Below are positions 1-9,718 of a stretch of 64,000 nucleotides of DNA, in pieces. A model generated the notes under the pieces. The model was not told the DNA's origin and did not search any database. It was given only the letters and a program-made list of their open reading frames with translations. How positions within the stretch are numbered: position 1 is the first letter of the stretch; each line of letters begins with the position of its first letter. The DNA is from Calliopsis andreniformis (taxonomy: Eukaryota; Arthropoda; Insecta; Hymenoptera; Andrenidae), in the NCBI RefSeq assembly GCF_051401765.1, contig NC_135073.1, forward strand, positions 372,001 through 436,000. Reading direction: 5' to 3'. The translations under genes and the position numbers were made by a program.

Positions 1-537
1 CACATACATATATATATATATATTAATATTTCTATTTAAAATTGATTTGAGTTTCATTAGTATCTACTTATATATGTAAAATAATATATACTTCTGTATT
101 ATATATTCTATGTATATATAAAAAGTATGAATAATATCTAGCGAAATAATAAATCGGAAAACGGACAAGTAAGCTCTTTCTACAAATTAAGTTATTAAGT
201 ATCTTTATTATAAATAATCGGAATCATGTCGTATGTGATATCATTTTCTTCGGAAGAACACAAGGAATCGATTGGTGTTACGTGAAAATCCGTTTGCAAA
301 TAAGAAACTTCAATTTTTCCTATTCTTAATCCCTAATGCTATACTTGTCTTTAGTAACGTCATTGATTTCGGGCATCGAGCTTGAGCATAGACGGTCGAG
401 CGAAACCCTTTTTTTTGCTTCTTCGGTCGTGCATCAATTATCTTGGCGACCGAGAGTAAAGGAAGCCAAATCGACTACCAGTCACGGACAAGAGCCGCGA
501 CCAGACCCAAGTGCGGTTCTCGTCCGTAACATTACTG
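1..537 (+). mobile_element. Right end of a long-TIR Tigger-like (pogo group) element, body outside the window
   Basis: Positions about 199-537 match, in the same orientation, the stretch beginning at 63754, and match in inverse orientation 60113-60441, which is the left end of another copy. The outer edge reads ...TCCGTAACATTACTG at 523-537 and is followed by TA (538-539). This gives the terminal CAGTAATGTT and the TA target site expected of pogo/Tigger transposons. The arm is about 340 bp, long for this group. It carries the GACTACCAGT and CGTCCG words that are tandemly repeated near the other copy. Bases 1-198 would be element interior; they are AT-rich with a short TA tract and contain no recognisable transposase. 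The open frame at 336-656 lies wholly in the arm and is not a gene. Confidence 0.7.
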
Positions 538-659
538 TATATGTATACGTATACTTATGTACACGCACACATATGCGTGATCTTCATATTAATATAATAA
601 CGATATTTGGAAAAAGTGTCTCGAGAAAGACATCGACGTGGGCAAACAATGAATAATAT

Positions 660-745
660 GAATGTAGTGGTATTTAGAATGTGACACTTGTAAAAGTTAT
701 ACACATACAAATAACATGTGTCGTTTGATAAATACCACTACATTC
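660..745. repeat. Small fold-back with a perfect 17-bp inverted repeat
   Basis: GAATGTAGTGGTATTTA at 660-676 is the exact reverse complement of 729-745. The inner flanks also partly pair (GACACTTGT against ACATGTGTC). The unit is about 86 bp, the size of a very short non-autonomous DNA element or the remains of a MITE. No target duplication could be fixed. Confidence 0.6.
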
Positions 746-782
746 ACACGATTCAGTGCTATATTGTATCACAGAAAATATC

Positions 783-1130
783 TTAGCAATCGGAAACATC
801 GCGCGTGGCTCGTGCCGCTTGCAGGGATTTGAACAGTTGAATATGGCGTTTCAAGAGTGAGAGAGTAAGACTCATATTCGCACTCTCTCTACTTTCCGCA
901 AATGTCCGAAGTCGGTCGCGAAGCGCCGAGTTCACGTACACATAGCTCGTATAGTAGTGTGTGCAGTAGAGGGGGAAATTTTCTAAGCTACCTCCCGAAT
1001 TCGAAATCATAGAAAGGCTCCATCTTGCGTTCATCAAGCAGCCACGTGTCTGTGGATAATACTATTTCTGTAACGAAAACTGTAATAGCAGATACCGACC
1101 TGGCAATTTCGAAATGTCACGTGACTACCG
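783..1130. repeat. Dispersed repeat, copy 1 (second copy at about 39520-39810)
   Basis: This stretch aligns along most of its length, in the same orientation, with 39520-39810. Shared words include GAACAGTTGAA/AAACAGTTGAA, TTTCAAGAGT, GGCTCCATCT, TTCATCAAGCAGCCACGTGTCT, and a GTAACGAAAACTGTAA-like stretch. Both copies contain similar minus-strand open frames (783-1037 and 39436-39717), but these are short and broken differently. I do not recognise the family. It is richer in GC than its surroundings. Confidence 0.6.
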
Positions 1131-1410
1131 TACCCCCTTAACTGTTATAGTTAATGGCATCAAATAGTTTGACTTTGATAATTGAAGAAATTATACAAAT
1201 TTTTTAATTGCAATTGTCTCGTTCTTTATTAATTGCTTCTACCGAATCATTATTGTACTTATGTATAATTTCAAGTTTTTTAAAATATTATAGCAAATTA
1301 GCAAAATTTAAGCAATTTACTTTATATAATAACAAATTACACTAAATAAATAAAAAAAATATAACTATCATTTCTTTTTTGGTTATAGATTCGAATGAAA
1401 TAAACCCATA

Positions 1411-3376
1411 ATGAGTGGAAAAAAGCAAAGGAATATTTCACATTTCTTTAGTCATACAAAAGATAATGTAATTAATGATAATAGTAACAGTAGCGATATG
1501 GGTACTTCACTTAACCATGAGCCGATCAATAAATCAGAGGCTCCACAGAATTTCTTAAAATATCAGGCATCGTTGGGAATAACATTCGAACTAAAGGCGG
1601 AGATAAGAAAAAACTCAATCTATCAAGAAAACATGATTCAAACTACTTGAAATTTGAATTTATTCAAGAACCTGATAGTGAGCTGGATCCACGGCCGCTT
1701 TGTGTTGTGTGTTTTGATAGTTTATCCAATGATGCCATGAAACCTTCGAAACTTGGAAGACACTTGCAATCAAAACACCTGGATTTAGCTAAGAAATCAC
1801 TTGAATATTTTCAAAAAATGCGTGAAAATGCGCAAAAGCAAGTAATTGCTTTAACAAAAATGACTGTTAAACATAAGTTCTTATTAAAGGCTTCTTATCT
1901 GATAGCACTTCGGATAGCGAAAAATAAAAAGCCGTATACCATTGGAGAAAAATTAATTAAGCCTTGTATGTTACAAATCTGTGAAGAGGTTTTGGAAAAG
2001 CAAGCTGTTCAGAAACTGAAAGCAATTTCAATGCCCGCTAACACTGTCAGGCGTAGAATTGAAGACATGGTTGAAATATTGAAAATCAAGTTATAACAAT
2101 GGTGAAAAATTCACCATTTTATGCAATTCAACTTGACGAATCAATGGATATAAATAATAAGACACTTTTCCTTTGTTTTGTGAGGATTGTGTGTGAAGGA
2201 AAGTGTGAAAATCTTAAAAATTAACAATTTTTAAAGCACTTCATAGTTATTTCCTGGAACACGGAATTGCATGGAAAAAATGTATTGAGATATGTACAGA
2301 CAGTGCCGCAAACATGATTGGGACATCTTTCAGAAATTATTACAAAGCTGAAAAATATTGGTCACCCAGACGTTTTGTTTATACACTGCATTATACACTG
2401 TGAGCAACTTGTGGCGAACGGAATGTCCCCAGAACTATACCAACTATTATCAGATGTTACTAGAATTATAAATGAAATTCGATTCGACACAAACCGATCA
2501 ATTTTCGAATATTTGAGACACGTTGTGAAGACGTGGGTTCCCAGTATACACACATTCTTCTTCATGCTGAAGCGAGATGGTTGTTGAGAGGCAAAATATT
2601 AATTCAACTGTTCGCGCTGCGTGAAGAAGTCAAATTATTTTTTCAGCAGCAAAATAATTCGAAATTTCAAGAACTTTTATCCGACGATGAGTGCGTAAAT
2701 GAACTAAACATATCCTTGTAAGAACAACTTAAGGACATGTTCACACTACGAGGTACAATGGATGCTTCTCATAAGAAAAGGTTACTCTAACAAATACGAT
2801 TGGCTGTAGAAGATTTGCAAATGTTTTCAAATTTTGATGAATATCTAGTAATCTTTAATAATAAAGAAGGTTGTCAACTGACAGGTGGTAACCATTGTTC
2901 AACAGCACTTACAATCACTCACAAAACTCAAATCACTCACTTTTGGTCGTTATTATCCAAAGGAAGAAGATCCCAGATATGGTAATATGTGTATAATAGA
3001 TCCATTTGCAGCAAACATTAATAATAGCAATTTGAGCATGAATGACAAAGAAAGCTTCATCGATCTATCATCCGACGACATCCTCAAAGTTAAATTCTAG
3101 TCACCCTTATCAACATCTCATTTTTGATTCTCCATAAAAAGTGAATACCCATTGCGTAGTGAAAAGTCAATAAAACATTTTATTCAATTTTCAATAACAT
3201 GTTTGTGCGAAAAAACGTTTTCATCTGTCATAGCATGTAACGCATGGTGTCGGTCTCGGCTTGAAATAAAAACGATTCTCCGTCTTGTAGTAACGTCATT
3301 GAAGCCAAAAGTCCATAAACTTGTTTCAAACAAGCAAAAACAAATATCACACTGCAAATGTGTAATATTTAAATAA
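1411..3376 (+). pseudogene. hAT-superfamily transposase pseudogene (BED zinc finger, ZBED5/FAM200-like group)
   Basis: A hAT transposase is readable across about 1.97 kb in three frames. It starts MSGKKQRNISHFF. Next comes a BED-type zinc finger with CVVC near 1700 and a KLGRHLQSKH helix near 1755. A KASYLIALRIAKNKKP...TIGEKLIKPC block follows (to 2096), then the first catalytic aspartate in IQLDES near 2140 and CTDSAANMIGT near 2300. HCIIHCEQLV and a helical insertion (2318-2720) come next. The C-terminal dimerisation block SEKSIKHFIQF...FSSVIAC...RSRLEIK..LRLVVTSLKPKVHKLVSNKQKQ ends at a stop at 3374-3376. The reading frame shifts near 1610 and is interrupted near 2094, 2220, 2585, 2720 and 3100. 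It is therefore a dead copy. The ZBED5/FAM200/SCAND3-like group is inferred from the motif pattern. No terminal inverted repeats were found with confidence. Confidence 0.85.
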
Positions 3377-3799
3377 GTTGCAATTATTTTGTAATAATTA
3401 AACTAATTTTAATAATTTTGTTAAGTAATGTCAAAAGTAATGTTAAAGTTTTGCTTTTGTTAAAAGATCTACAAATTTGATGTAACAGAATAAGTAAATA
3501 CTTTGGTATAATATACTGCCTTCACTTCTAAATATTTTAATTTTTAATTTTTTACGGTACTAATATAATTTAATTGATAAAATAATTATTTTATTACAAA
3601 ATTTGTGAAATTGTTCCTATGCGACTTTTTTTTGTAATACTGTTTCTAAGTAAATTTAACGAATAATTAAAAGAGCCATCGATTAGCAAAAATATTTTTG
3701 TAAATAAATACATTTCTGAAAGGAATTATAATATATTTATATGAATTTACTATCACTATTAGAATGTTTCTTTCTCGTTCTATATTTACAATTTGTCAG
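3377..3799. other. AT-rich spacer, nothing recognised
   Basis: Downstream of the hAT pseudogene. No open frame, repeat arm or RNA gene could be supported; it probably includes the decayed 3' end of that element. Confidence 0.6.
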
Positions 3800-3815
3800 T
3801 TTATTTCTTCTACGA

Positions 3816-3989
3816 TTAGGAGATTGGTACAGCATTCGATTCAGTATACCCGCGGAGGGCGAACACACCAAACGTACGTTCCAGGATGTAGTCTATAATC
3901 GCTTCCTGTGCTAGAGATTGGGCGGTAGCAAGGGGTCGATTGTACGTATCCGTCACGTATGTACGCAGGGGATGTGTTTCAAGCGACAT
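3816..3989 (-). CDS. Candidate small ORF or terminal exon, 57 codons, function unknown
   Basis: The frame starts at an ATG at 3989 and reads MSLETHPLRTYVTDTY..., ending GYTESNAVPIS before a TAA at 3816-3818. Its base composition is near 50% GC, well above the AT-rich surroundings, and the residue mix is protein-like: no homopolymers, and a balanced helix-forming middle (LATAQSLAQEAIIDYILERTF). An AATAAA signal on the same strand lies just after the stop (3800-3805). The frame continues upstream of the ATG for nine codons to a TGA, and no clear 3' splice site was seen there. There is no signal peptide, membrane span or known domain. It could equally be an exapted or decayed repeat. I do not recognise it. 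Confidence 0.35.
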   Translation of the reverse strand: MSLETHPLRTYVTDTYNRPLATAQSLAQEAIIDYILERTFGVFALRGYTESNAVPIS

Positions 3990-4019
3990 GATCGATTTGC
4001 AGATCGATGTTTTCAAATA

Positions 4020-6305
4020 GATTCAACAGTTTTATTTTAATCGCACATGGTACTATTTCTAATTATAACATACTCTATATTTGTAGATTAATCTCAAGAT
4101 AATTAGCTCTTTATGTAGAAAGAAGAAAAAGCTTGCGTACATTGAATGTATAAAATCGAGCACAAAATATTCTAGCACATCGAGCACATATTCTATATGA
4201 ATTTAAAATATTTTAAAATACATAAATATGTGTAGCATCTATAAATGTTTGATAACATTGTACCTTATTTCTATCTGTATTTTCTTAAAACTAAATTTAA
4301 TATAAGATTGTTATTTTTCAGGACATCTCCGTTCTCTCCTTCTCACATATCAAAGAATAGTTTAATATTTACTTGTGAATATTTAATTAATGTTCATTTA
4401 CAGTCTTCTGTATAGGTTGAGTCACGCAAATGGAACGAAATGGACAGCTTGACAGCTATCGGTACAATCGATACTGTCCATCTTTACCGTCTTCTTGCGA
4501 GCAGAGTCAGCTGTAACGGTGTATGGGGTGCTTGCAACAATAACGAACATTATGTACATATGTACGTGTGTATGTACGTGAACTACAGAAAGCTCAGGAG
4601 TAGTATTTTAGACATTACATACCACTATTCAAACGTATTACTTATCAAACTTTCGAAATATTTTACGAAATGTTAATTTTTTTAATATTATATCCTAACA
4701 CTTTTTCACGCAGAATATTTCGTCGAATCGATATGCATAAAGAAAATATATCAAGATAGGTATGTTCAAAATGCATGGCCCACCCTGTAAAGTAAAATAC
4801 CCAGTCTGTAACCAACAGTGACCCAGTTATCAACACTTTCTACCAATTCAACTTAAAATTAAGGTTCTAGTTTGAAATTTAAAATTAGCTGAAATATATT
4901 ACAAAAATAGCAGGTGACATAATTTGTTTAAAATCTATTATAGTGATAATTCAAGTTCATAAAGTATATAATATTGCTGTTGAATAAATGTGATGAAAAG
5001 AAGCTCCCCATTACCGGTTTCCTTAGTCGTTTGGACTATGAGGGCTCCTAACTTATTGCTTCTCTGTATCGACTAATTGTAAGACTAAAACGTAATTACA
5101 GATCGTGACGTTTTTCTCTTCATTATGTTACTATATCCCTTTTCTTATCAGTTCTATTAGAAATATTAATAAAAATAATGGATCCTATGTTTGCCCCACT
5201 GTCCATCATTCATACACTAACAATAAGATTCCTAAATTGAACTAATAATCGACAGGTATGATGATGCATCAGCTCTATGCTGAAATAAAAATGATTTTCT
5301 TCAAAATATGTTTCCAATATGAAATTTTCTCTTATTTCAGTATTACTGCTGTATTTATATCAAACAAGCTCACCAGTAATTTATTACTATTTGTATACGA
5401 GGAACTATAATAAAAACACTGAGAAGATAATCTTCGCAGTTGTCGATTACTAAACCATTACTATGTCGATGATTGAATAGATGGACCTCTACACGTTTCC
5501 AAAATGATTTTGAAATTTATTTAAGCAGCAGGTACTACATATACATCAGGTTTTAGCTGCTGACCAGATTGTGTATCAGCATATGAAGTCGTAAATCGTA
5601 AAAACGTTTAACATACCATAAGTGATTCTGTTAAACAAATCTAACAACAAAACTCCACTTCGTTGAAATTTCGTGTTAATGAGAAAAGAACCTAAGGAAA
5701 ACATTAAGACATATGAAATATACACGATGTAATAAATGCGGTCTATAAATACATACATATATTTTGCTCAGACGAATCTCTTTCGCACTGACATTCTATC
5801 TCTTTCTTACATGGAAACCACTGAATACCAGATACGTGATGGTAGATACGTGAAGGTTGCTGCAGTGTATAAACGAAAAAGAATATTTATTTATATGAAT
5901 CGTTAATGATATACGCACATCACCACGATCGATTTTTGTTCCTTTCAAAAGAAAACTGTTAGTTAGATAATATAGTTACCTATAGGATAAGTTTATTGGA
6001 ATTGCTATGATAATCACTGGGTTGCTCTTGTCAATTATTGCTTCATTGATGTTTGGGAGCTGTTATATTTACTGGTTACTGGTACATCTTGACATTTACG
6101 CATATATTATTATTTTTATATGTTATTCAAACTTATATTTATAATTGATTATAACTAACAGATAGTAGGTAATTTCTTAAGTCCAATACAATAAACAAAA
6201 AAGGATTTTAAACTATTACTTATGAATTTTTGGCGAGCAAATAATTGTTGGGTTTTGCTTAAAGCATCGATTTCTCGATATTTTAACTTATATGTATGTA
6301 TGTAC
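4020..6305. other. AT-rich intergenic stretch
   Basis: No gene supported. It holds a GT/AC-rich patch near 4551-4585, a direct repeat of the word ATCGAGCACA near 4156-4190, and a CACCCTGTA word near 4783 like the tips of mariner elements. The short open frames show no protein-like features. Confidence 0.5.
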
Positions 6306-6309
6306 TAAT

Positions 6310-6379
6310 CGAGTCCCATGAATTGTTTCCTGGAAAGTATTGTCCCTAATGCTTTCCAGGAGACTTCTCATGAGACATG
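6310..6379. repeat. About 70-80-bp palindromic mini-element, copy 1 of 3
   Basis: An imperfect palindrome: TCCCATGA...CCTGGAAAG on the left, and CTTTCCAGGAGACTTCTCATGAGAC on the right. It shares its arms and centre (TGTCCCTAATGC) with 14672-14751 and 33962-34034. Three copies with the same boundaries argue for a very small DNA transposon derivative rather than a chance hairpin. Confidence 0.6.
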
Positions 6380-6389
6380 AGAACGTAGC

Positions 6390-7755
6390 ATATAATTTTA
6401 CCATAGGTAGAGAAAATTTAAGGGAAAATTTTGCACATCCACGTAAGAAAGATAAGGAAAATGAAAGAGTATTTGGATTTTTACTTGTTAATCATATACA
6501 AATAAAGAAAGCGATGGATAATATTTTTCATTTTCTTGTGAATTTGAATTTGTAAAATTACGCTTTACATTTTTCTCTACCTGCAATAACATTGTATAAC
6601 ATTGATATAAATGACTCCTTGGAAATATATTTAAGAAATTTTGCCATTTTACTAAGTTCTCTAATATTAATTTTTAAATATATTATACTTACATAACTAT
6701 TGTATATAATTAACAAATCTAACATCCACGTTACGATGAGATTCCTAAAACATTGTTAAACTTATAATTAGATACAGTTACAGCAGATTTTTTATTAAAA
6801 CTTTAAACATCAATTAATATCGAATGATCGAATTTTAGACTTCGATTAATAAACGAGAATTATTCTGTTAGCAATTGTAAAACACTAAAAAAATAACACT
6901 TCAAGATATGTAATGATTAAGTTTTAAAAATTCGTATGTTTCGTAATATTAGTATTCATAAATGATCTCAAAATAATAAAGCTAGAAGATTCATTAATAA
7001 GAGTAAAACTGTAAAAATACCTACGACTACGTTTTTAGTAGTTGTAGACGTGCAAATTAATCTAAATTTCAAGCATGCATATAGAGAGCTAGAATTTCAA
7101 AGATAGTATTGAGTATATTTTATAATTATTATACAATATATAAGTGAATGTTTAAGGTCCTTGATAAAAGTATGCAAATCTTGATCAGTATCTGATCGCT
7201 CTTGGAAATATGACAAATTGGATACTGAGGCTTACGATGTTCTTACACCAGAAATAATTATTGAAATAGCATTACAATATATGATTGCTGTTTTTAGAGA
7301 ATGTATGATGCGTTATCTCCACTGTATGTCAGTTCGAACATTTATTAAGTTTATTATTGTATCTTTTGGTATTTCAGGTCACTTCAACGACATAATTCAT
7401 TGTTAGACATGCTTAAATGATTTTAACGTCCAGTATTAAGTGCATAAATACATACTTTCGTATAAAAAAGTATTGGTGACTGAAAATCCGAAAAAGTAAC
7501 CTTGAAGTATTGTTGCTCTAAGTCATTTAAATAATGTATTATCGTTACATTTTTCCATACCATATTAAATTTCCACTTATATGTAGCCTTTGAAAATTTG
7601 ATTCTGTTATATGTAAGCACTTTCCTAGACAATTACTTTACAATTATTTTGCAAATTTCTACCTCTGAATTAACATATGTATAACTAAATATATAAATAT
7701 TCTACGTGGTAGAAAGTTTACAGTTAAAAATTCTCCGAATATTCATCGTCAATCA
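6390..7755. other. AT-rich stretch, nothing recognised
   Basis: Contains only a weak hairpin near 7020-7050 (CTACGACTAC / GTAGTTGTAG). Open frames here are short and AT-driven. Confidence 0.5.
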
Positions 7756-7759
7756 TATT

Positions 7760-7975
7760 AAGGTGGGTATACACCAGTGAACAGTTCGCAAATAATGTCT
7801 GCAAACAATTCACAAACTTTTTATTTCTCTTACTCGATTGTTCCACGAACACTAAGAACAGTATGCGAACAGATACGCGAACAGCTACGCGACAGCTACG
7901 CGAACAGATAATTTCTAGAAAATGTAATGTCTTTATTGTTTACGAACTCGTTCGCGAGAGTTCGTGGACTCTATT
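7760..7975. repeat. MITE-like block with short internal tandem repeats
   Basis: Starts GGTGGGTATACACCAGTGAACAGTTCGC. It contains several copies of ACGCGAACAG and of ACGCGACAGCT near 7862-7912, then a TTCGCGAGAGTTCG palindrome near 7950. The GGTGGGTATACACC start followed by GAACAGTTCG words is typical of non-autonomous DNA repeats, but the right end was not located. Confidence 0.35.
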
Positions 7976-8189
7976 GTATTCGCACGATTATGGATCTTCC
8001 GAAAAATGGGTCGCAATTAATTAATTTCGGCTGTGTATCGAACTAGAAACAGAAAGGTGTTGAACGAGATTGCACATTCTGAGGGTAGCATAATTTGGGC
8101 AAATAACTAACGGTAAGAAAGGAGGAGAAGGAAGGGCAAAATTCTTCATTGAAATCCGGTCGGGTAACAAAAGGACACGACTGAGAGGT

Positions 8190-9390
8190 AATACGTAAAT
8201 GGAAGGAAGGGTAAGGGAAGCAGGGACGAATCAGTGGCGAGAATGGAAGTGGACGTTAGGTCGAGCGACCGTCCTCCACGCGTCCGGCAGCCGGTGGATC
8301 AGTCGGGGGCTCGAAGACGGCCGATCATTCACGAATACTTCCGAAGCGACAAACCCTCAGCTCTTGGCGGAGCGTCGCCCCACCACATCCAGTTGTGCTG
8401 CGTATGCCACGTTGGGTGCATCGCATTCGCGGTATTTCGGAAGTTTTCGTTCGTCCAGTTAATCGAATACCATTATCACGGTAGTGTATCCGTTTCGGCG
8501 AGAAATTTCGTCTAACGAAACGTTGAAAATCTCTGTGAAAGGTCTGCAAAGATCTCGGAGCTGTTGATTCTTCGACGGAAGTTCTCCATAGGACAGTTGC
8601 CGCACAACTGTGTCCCCTGTTTCTACGGATTCCGTCTATACATATATCGCGGCGTGCACAGACAGGAGGAAAAGCCCTGAAAAGCGAGCACCGTGGCCGA
8701 CGATCTACGTCAGATGAGGAGCGTAGAAAGTGAGTAAGGGAAGCGAAGTAATCGCGATGCGACATCGCCGGATGATGCTCGATTTGCAGCGGCAGCGGCA
8801 GCAGCAGCAACAGGAACAGCAAGAGGTTTCGAGCAGAAGATAGACGAAAATAGAAGCGACGTAAAGGAACTGTCTACCGCCGTTCTTGTCGTCGGACGGG
8901 TTGCGACGATTCACAATTCGGTCGAGGAGGAGCGAGTAAAGAGACGCTGACATCTAAGGATTTGAAAGGAGCGCGCGGTTCAGTTCGTTCTCGTTCGGCG
9001 GCTAGTTGTACTCTGTTCGTTGTTTACGATTTCGCGTGAGTGTGGTTACGACTAAGAACGTCGATTATTCGAGTCTAGGGGTGGGAGAAAACGTCAGTGC
9101 GTTGATTGAAAGTGTAGGTGTTCGGAGAAGGCGTGTTCTGGCTAAGTAAAAGGAGGAGGAACGTATAGGAGAGGTAAGCAGTAACGGCAAGTGGGAGCGC
9201 GAGATGCATTCCAGATGGACAATGACGCCGCACAGTCTGTAAGACTCGCGTGCTTTCTACGTTGCATCGCGCTCACCCGTCAAAGTCGCGTCATAAGGTA
9301 TCGACGATCCTCAGGTTTGGGTTATGACGCGCGTTTAACGCGCTGCGTGCACGCAGGAATAGGAGCGAGCGCGTGTCGATCGTGTACAAC
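8190..9390 (+). promoter_or_regulatory. CpG-rich promoter and 5' untranslated region of the collagen-like gene
   Basis: Composition changes sharply from AT-rich to GC/CpG-rich at about 8190 and stays so to the coding start at 9391. Initiator-like TCAGT words lie at 8980-8984 and 9094-9098; no convincing TATA box or DPE was seen. Upstream ATGs are present. One at 8757 opens a 28-codon frame (8757-8843) over a CAG/CGG-rich tract that reads Gln-rich. Possible 5'UTR splice donors are AAA|GTGAGT at 8730 and GAG|GTAAGC at 9174, with a possible acceptor CACGCAG ending at 9356. The open frames on both strands here are by-products of the high GC content. Confidence 0.5.
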
Positions 9391-9718
9391 ATGGAGTCCG
9401 ACACGACGACCTGGTCGTCGACGAGGAACTTCTTCCGTAAGGATTCCTCACAGCCATGGGGAGCAACGCTCAATTGGGCGATGTGCGTCCTCTGTATTGC
9501 TAGCTTGGTCGTGTCCGGTCTACTGATGTACAGGGAATTGGGATTGGAGTCGAGGATCGCCAATCTGGAAGCTCGTGTTGGTATCCAGGAAATGCCGGAC
9601 GTCCTTATTCAGAGGTTGAAGAAGGAGGTTCAACAGCAACTCGAGCAGCATCGGTCCGAGTCGGAATCGAACGTCTTCCGGATCAAACGGAACTTAGTGG
9701 AATGCAATTGCCCACAAG
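9391..9718 (+). CDS. First coding exon of a transmembrane collagen-like protein (type II membrane protein)
   Basis: The ATG at 9391 opens 109 codons plus one base, ending at a strong donor (CAAG|GTGAGT, GT at 9719-9720). Residues 1-27 are a charged/Ser-Thr cytosolic tail. Residues 28-47 (LNWAMCVLCIASLVVSGLLM) form one membrane span with no cleavable signal peptide, so the C-terminus is extracellular. Residues 48-95 form a heptad-like coiled coil that would align three chains. Residues 97-100 are RIKR, a furin-type site. The exon ends NLVECNCPQ with the next codon split as G|GT, i.e. glycine, as expected where Gly-X-Y repeats begin. This layout matches the membrane collagens (vertebrate types XIII/XXIII/XXV; Drosophila CG42342-like). 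The family call is an inference because no Gly-X-Y exon is visible in the window. An in-frame GTG at 9373 is not the start; the ATG is. A different coiled-coil type II protein remains possible. Confidence 0.65.

Noticed and set aside
336..656. 106-codon open frame as a gene
   Set aside because: It lies in the terminal arm of the Tigger-like element, and the same peptide start recurs in the inverse copy near 60300.
8199..8953. Several long frames on both strands
   Set aside because: They overlap one another in a CpG-rich leader region and show no domain or codon bias; treated as by-products of composition.
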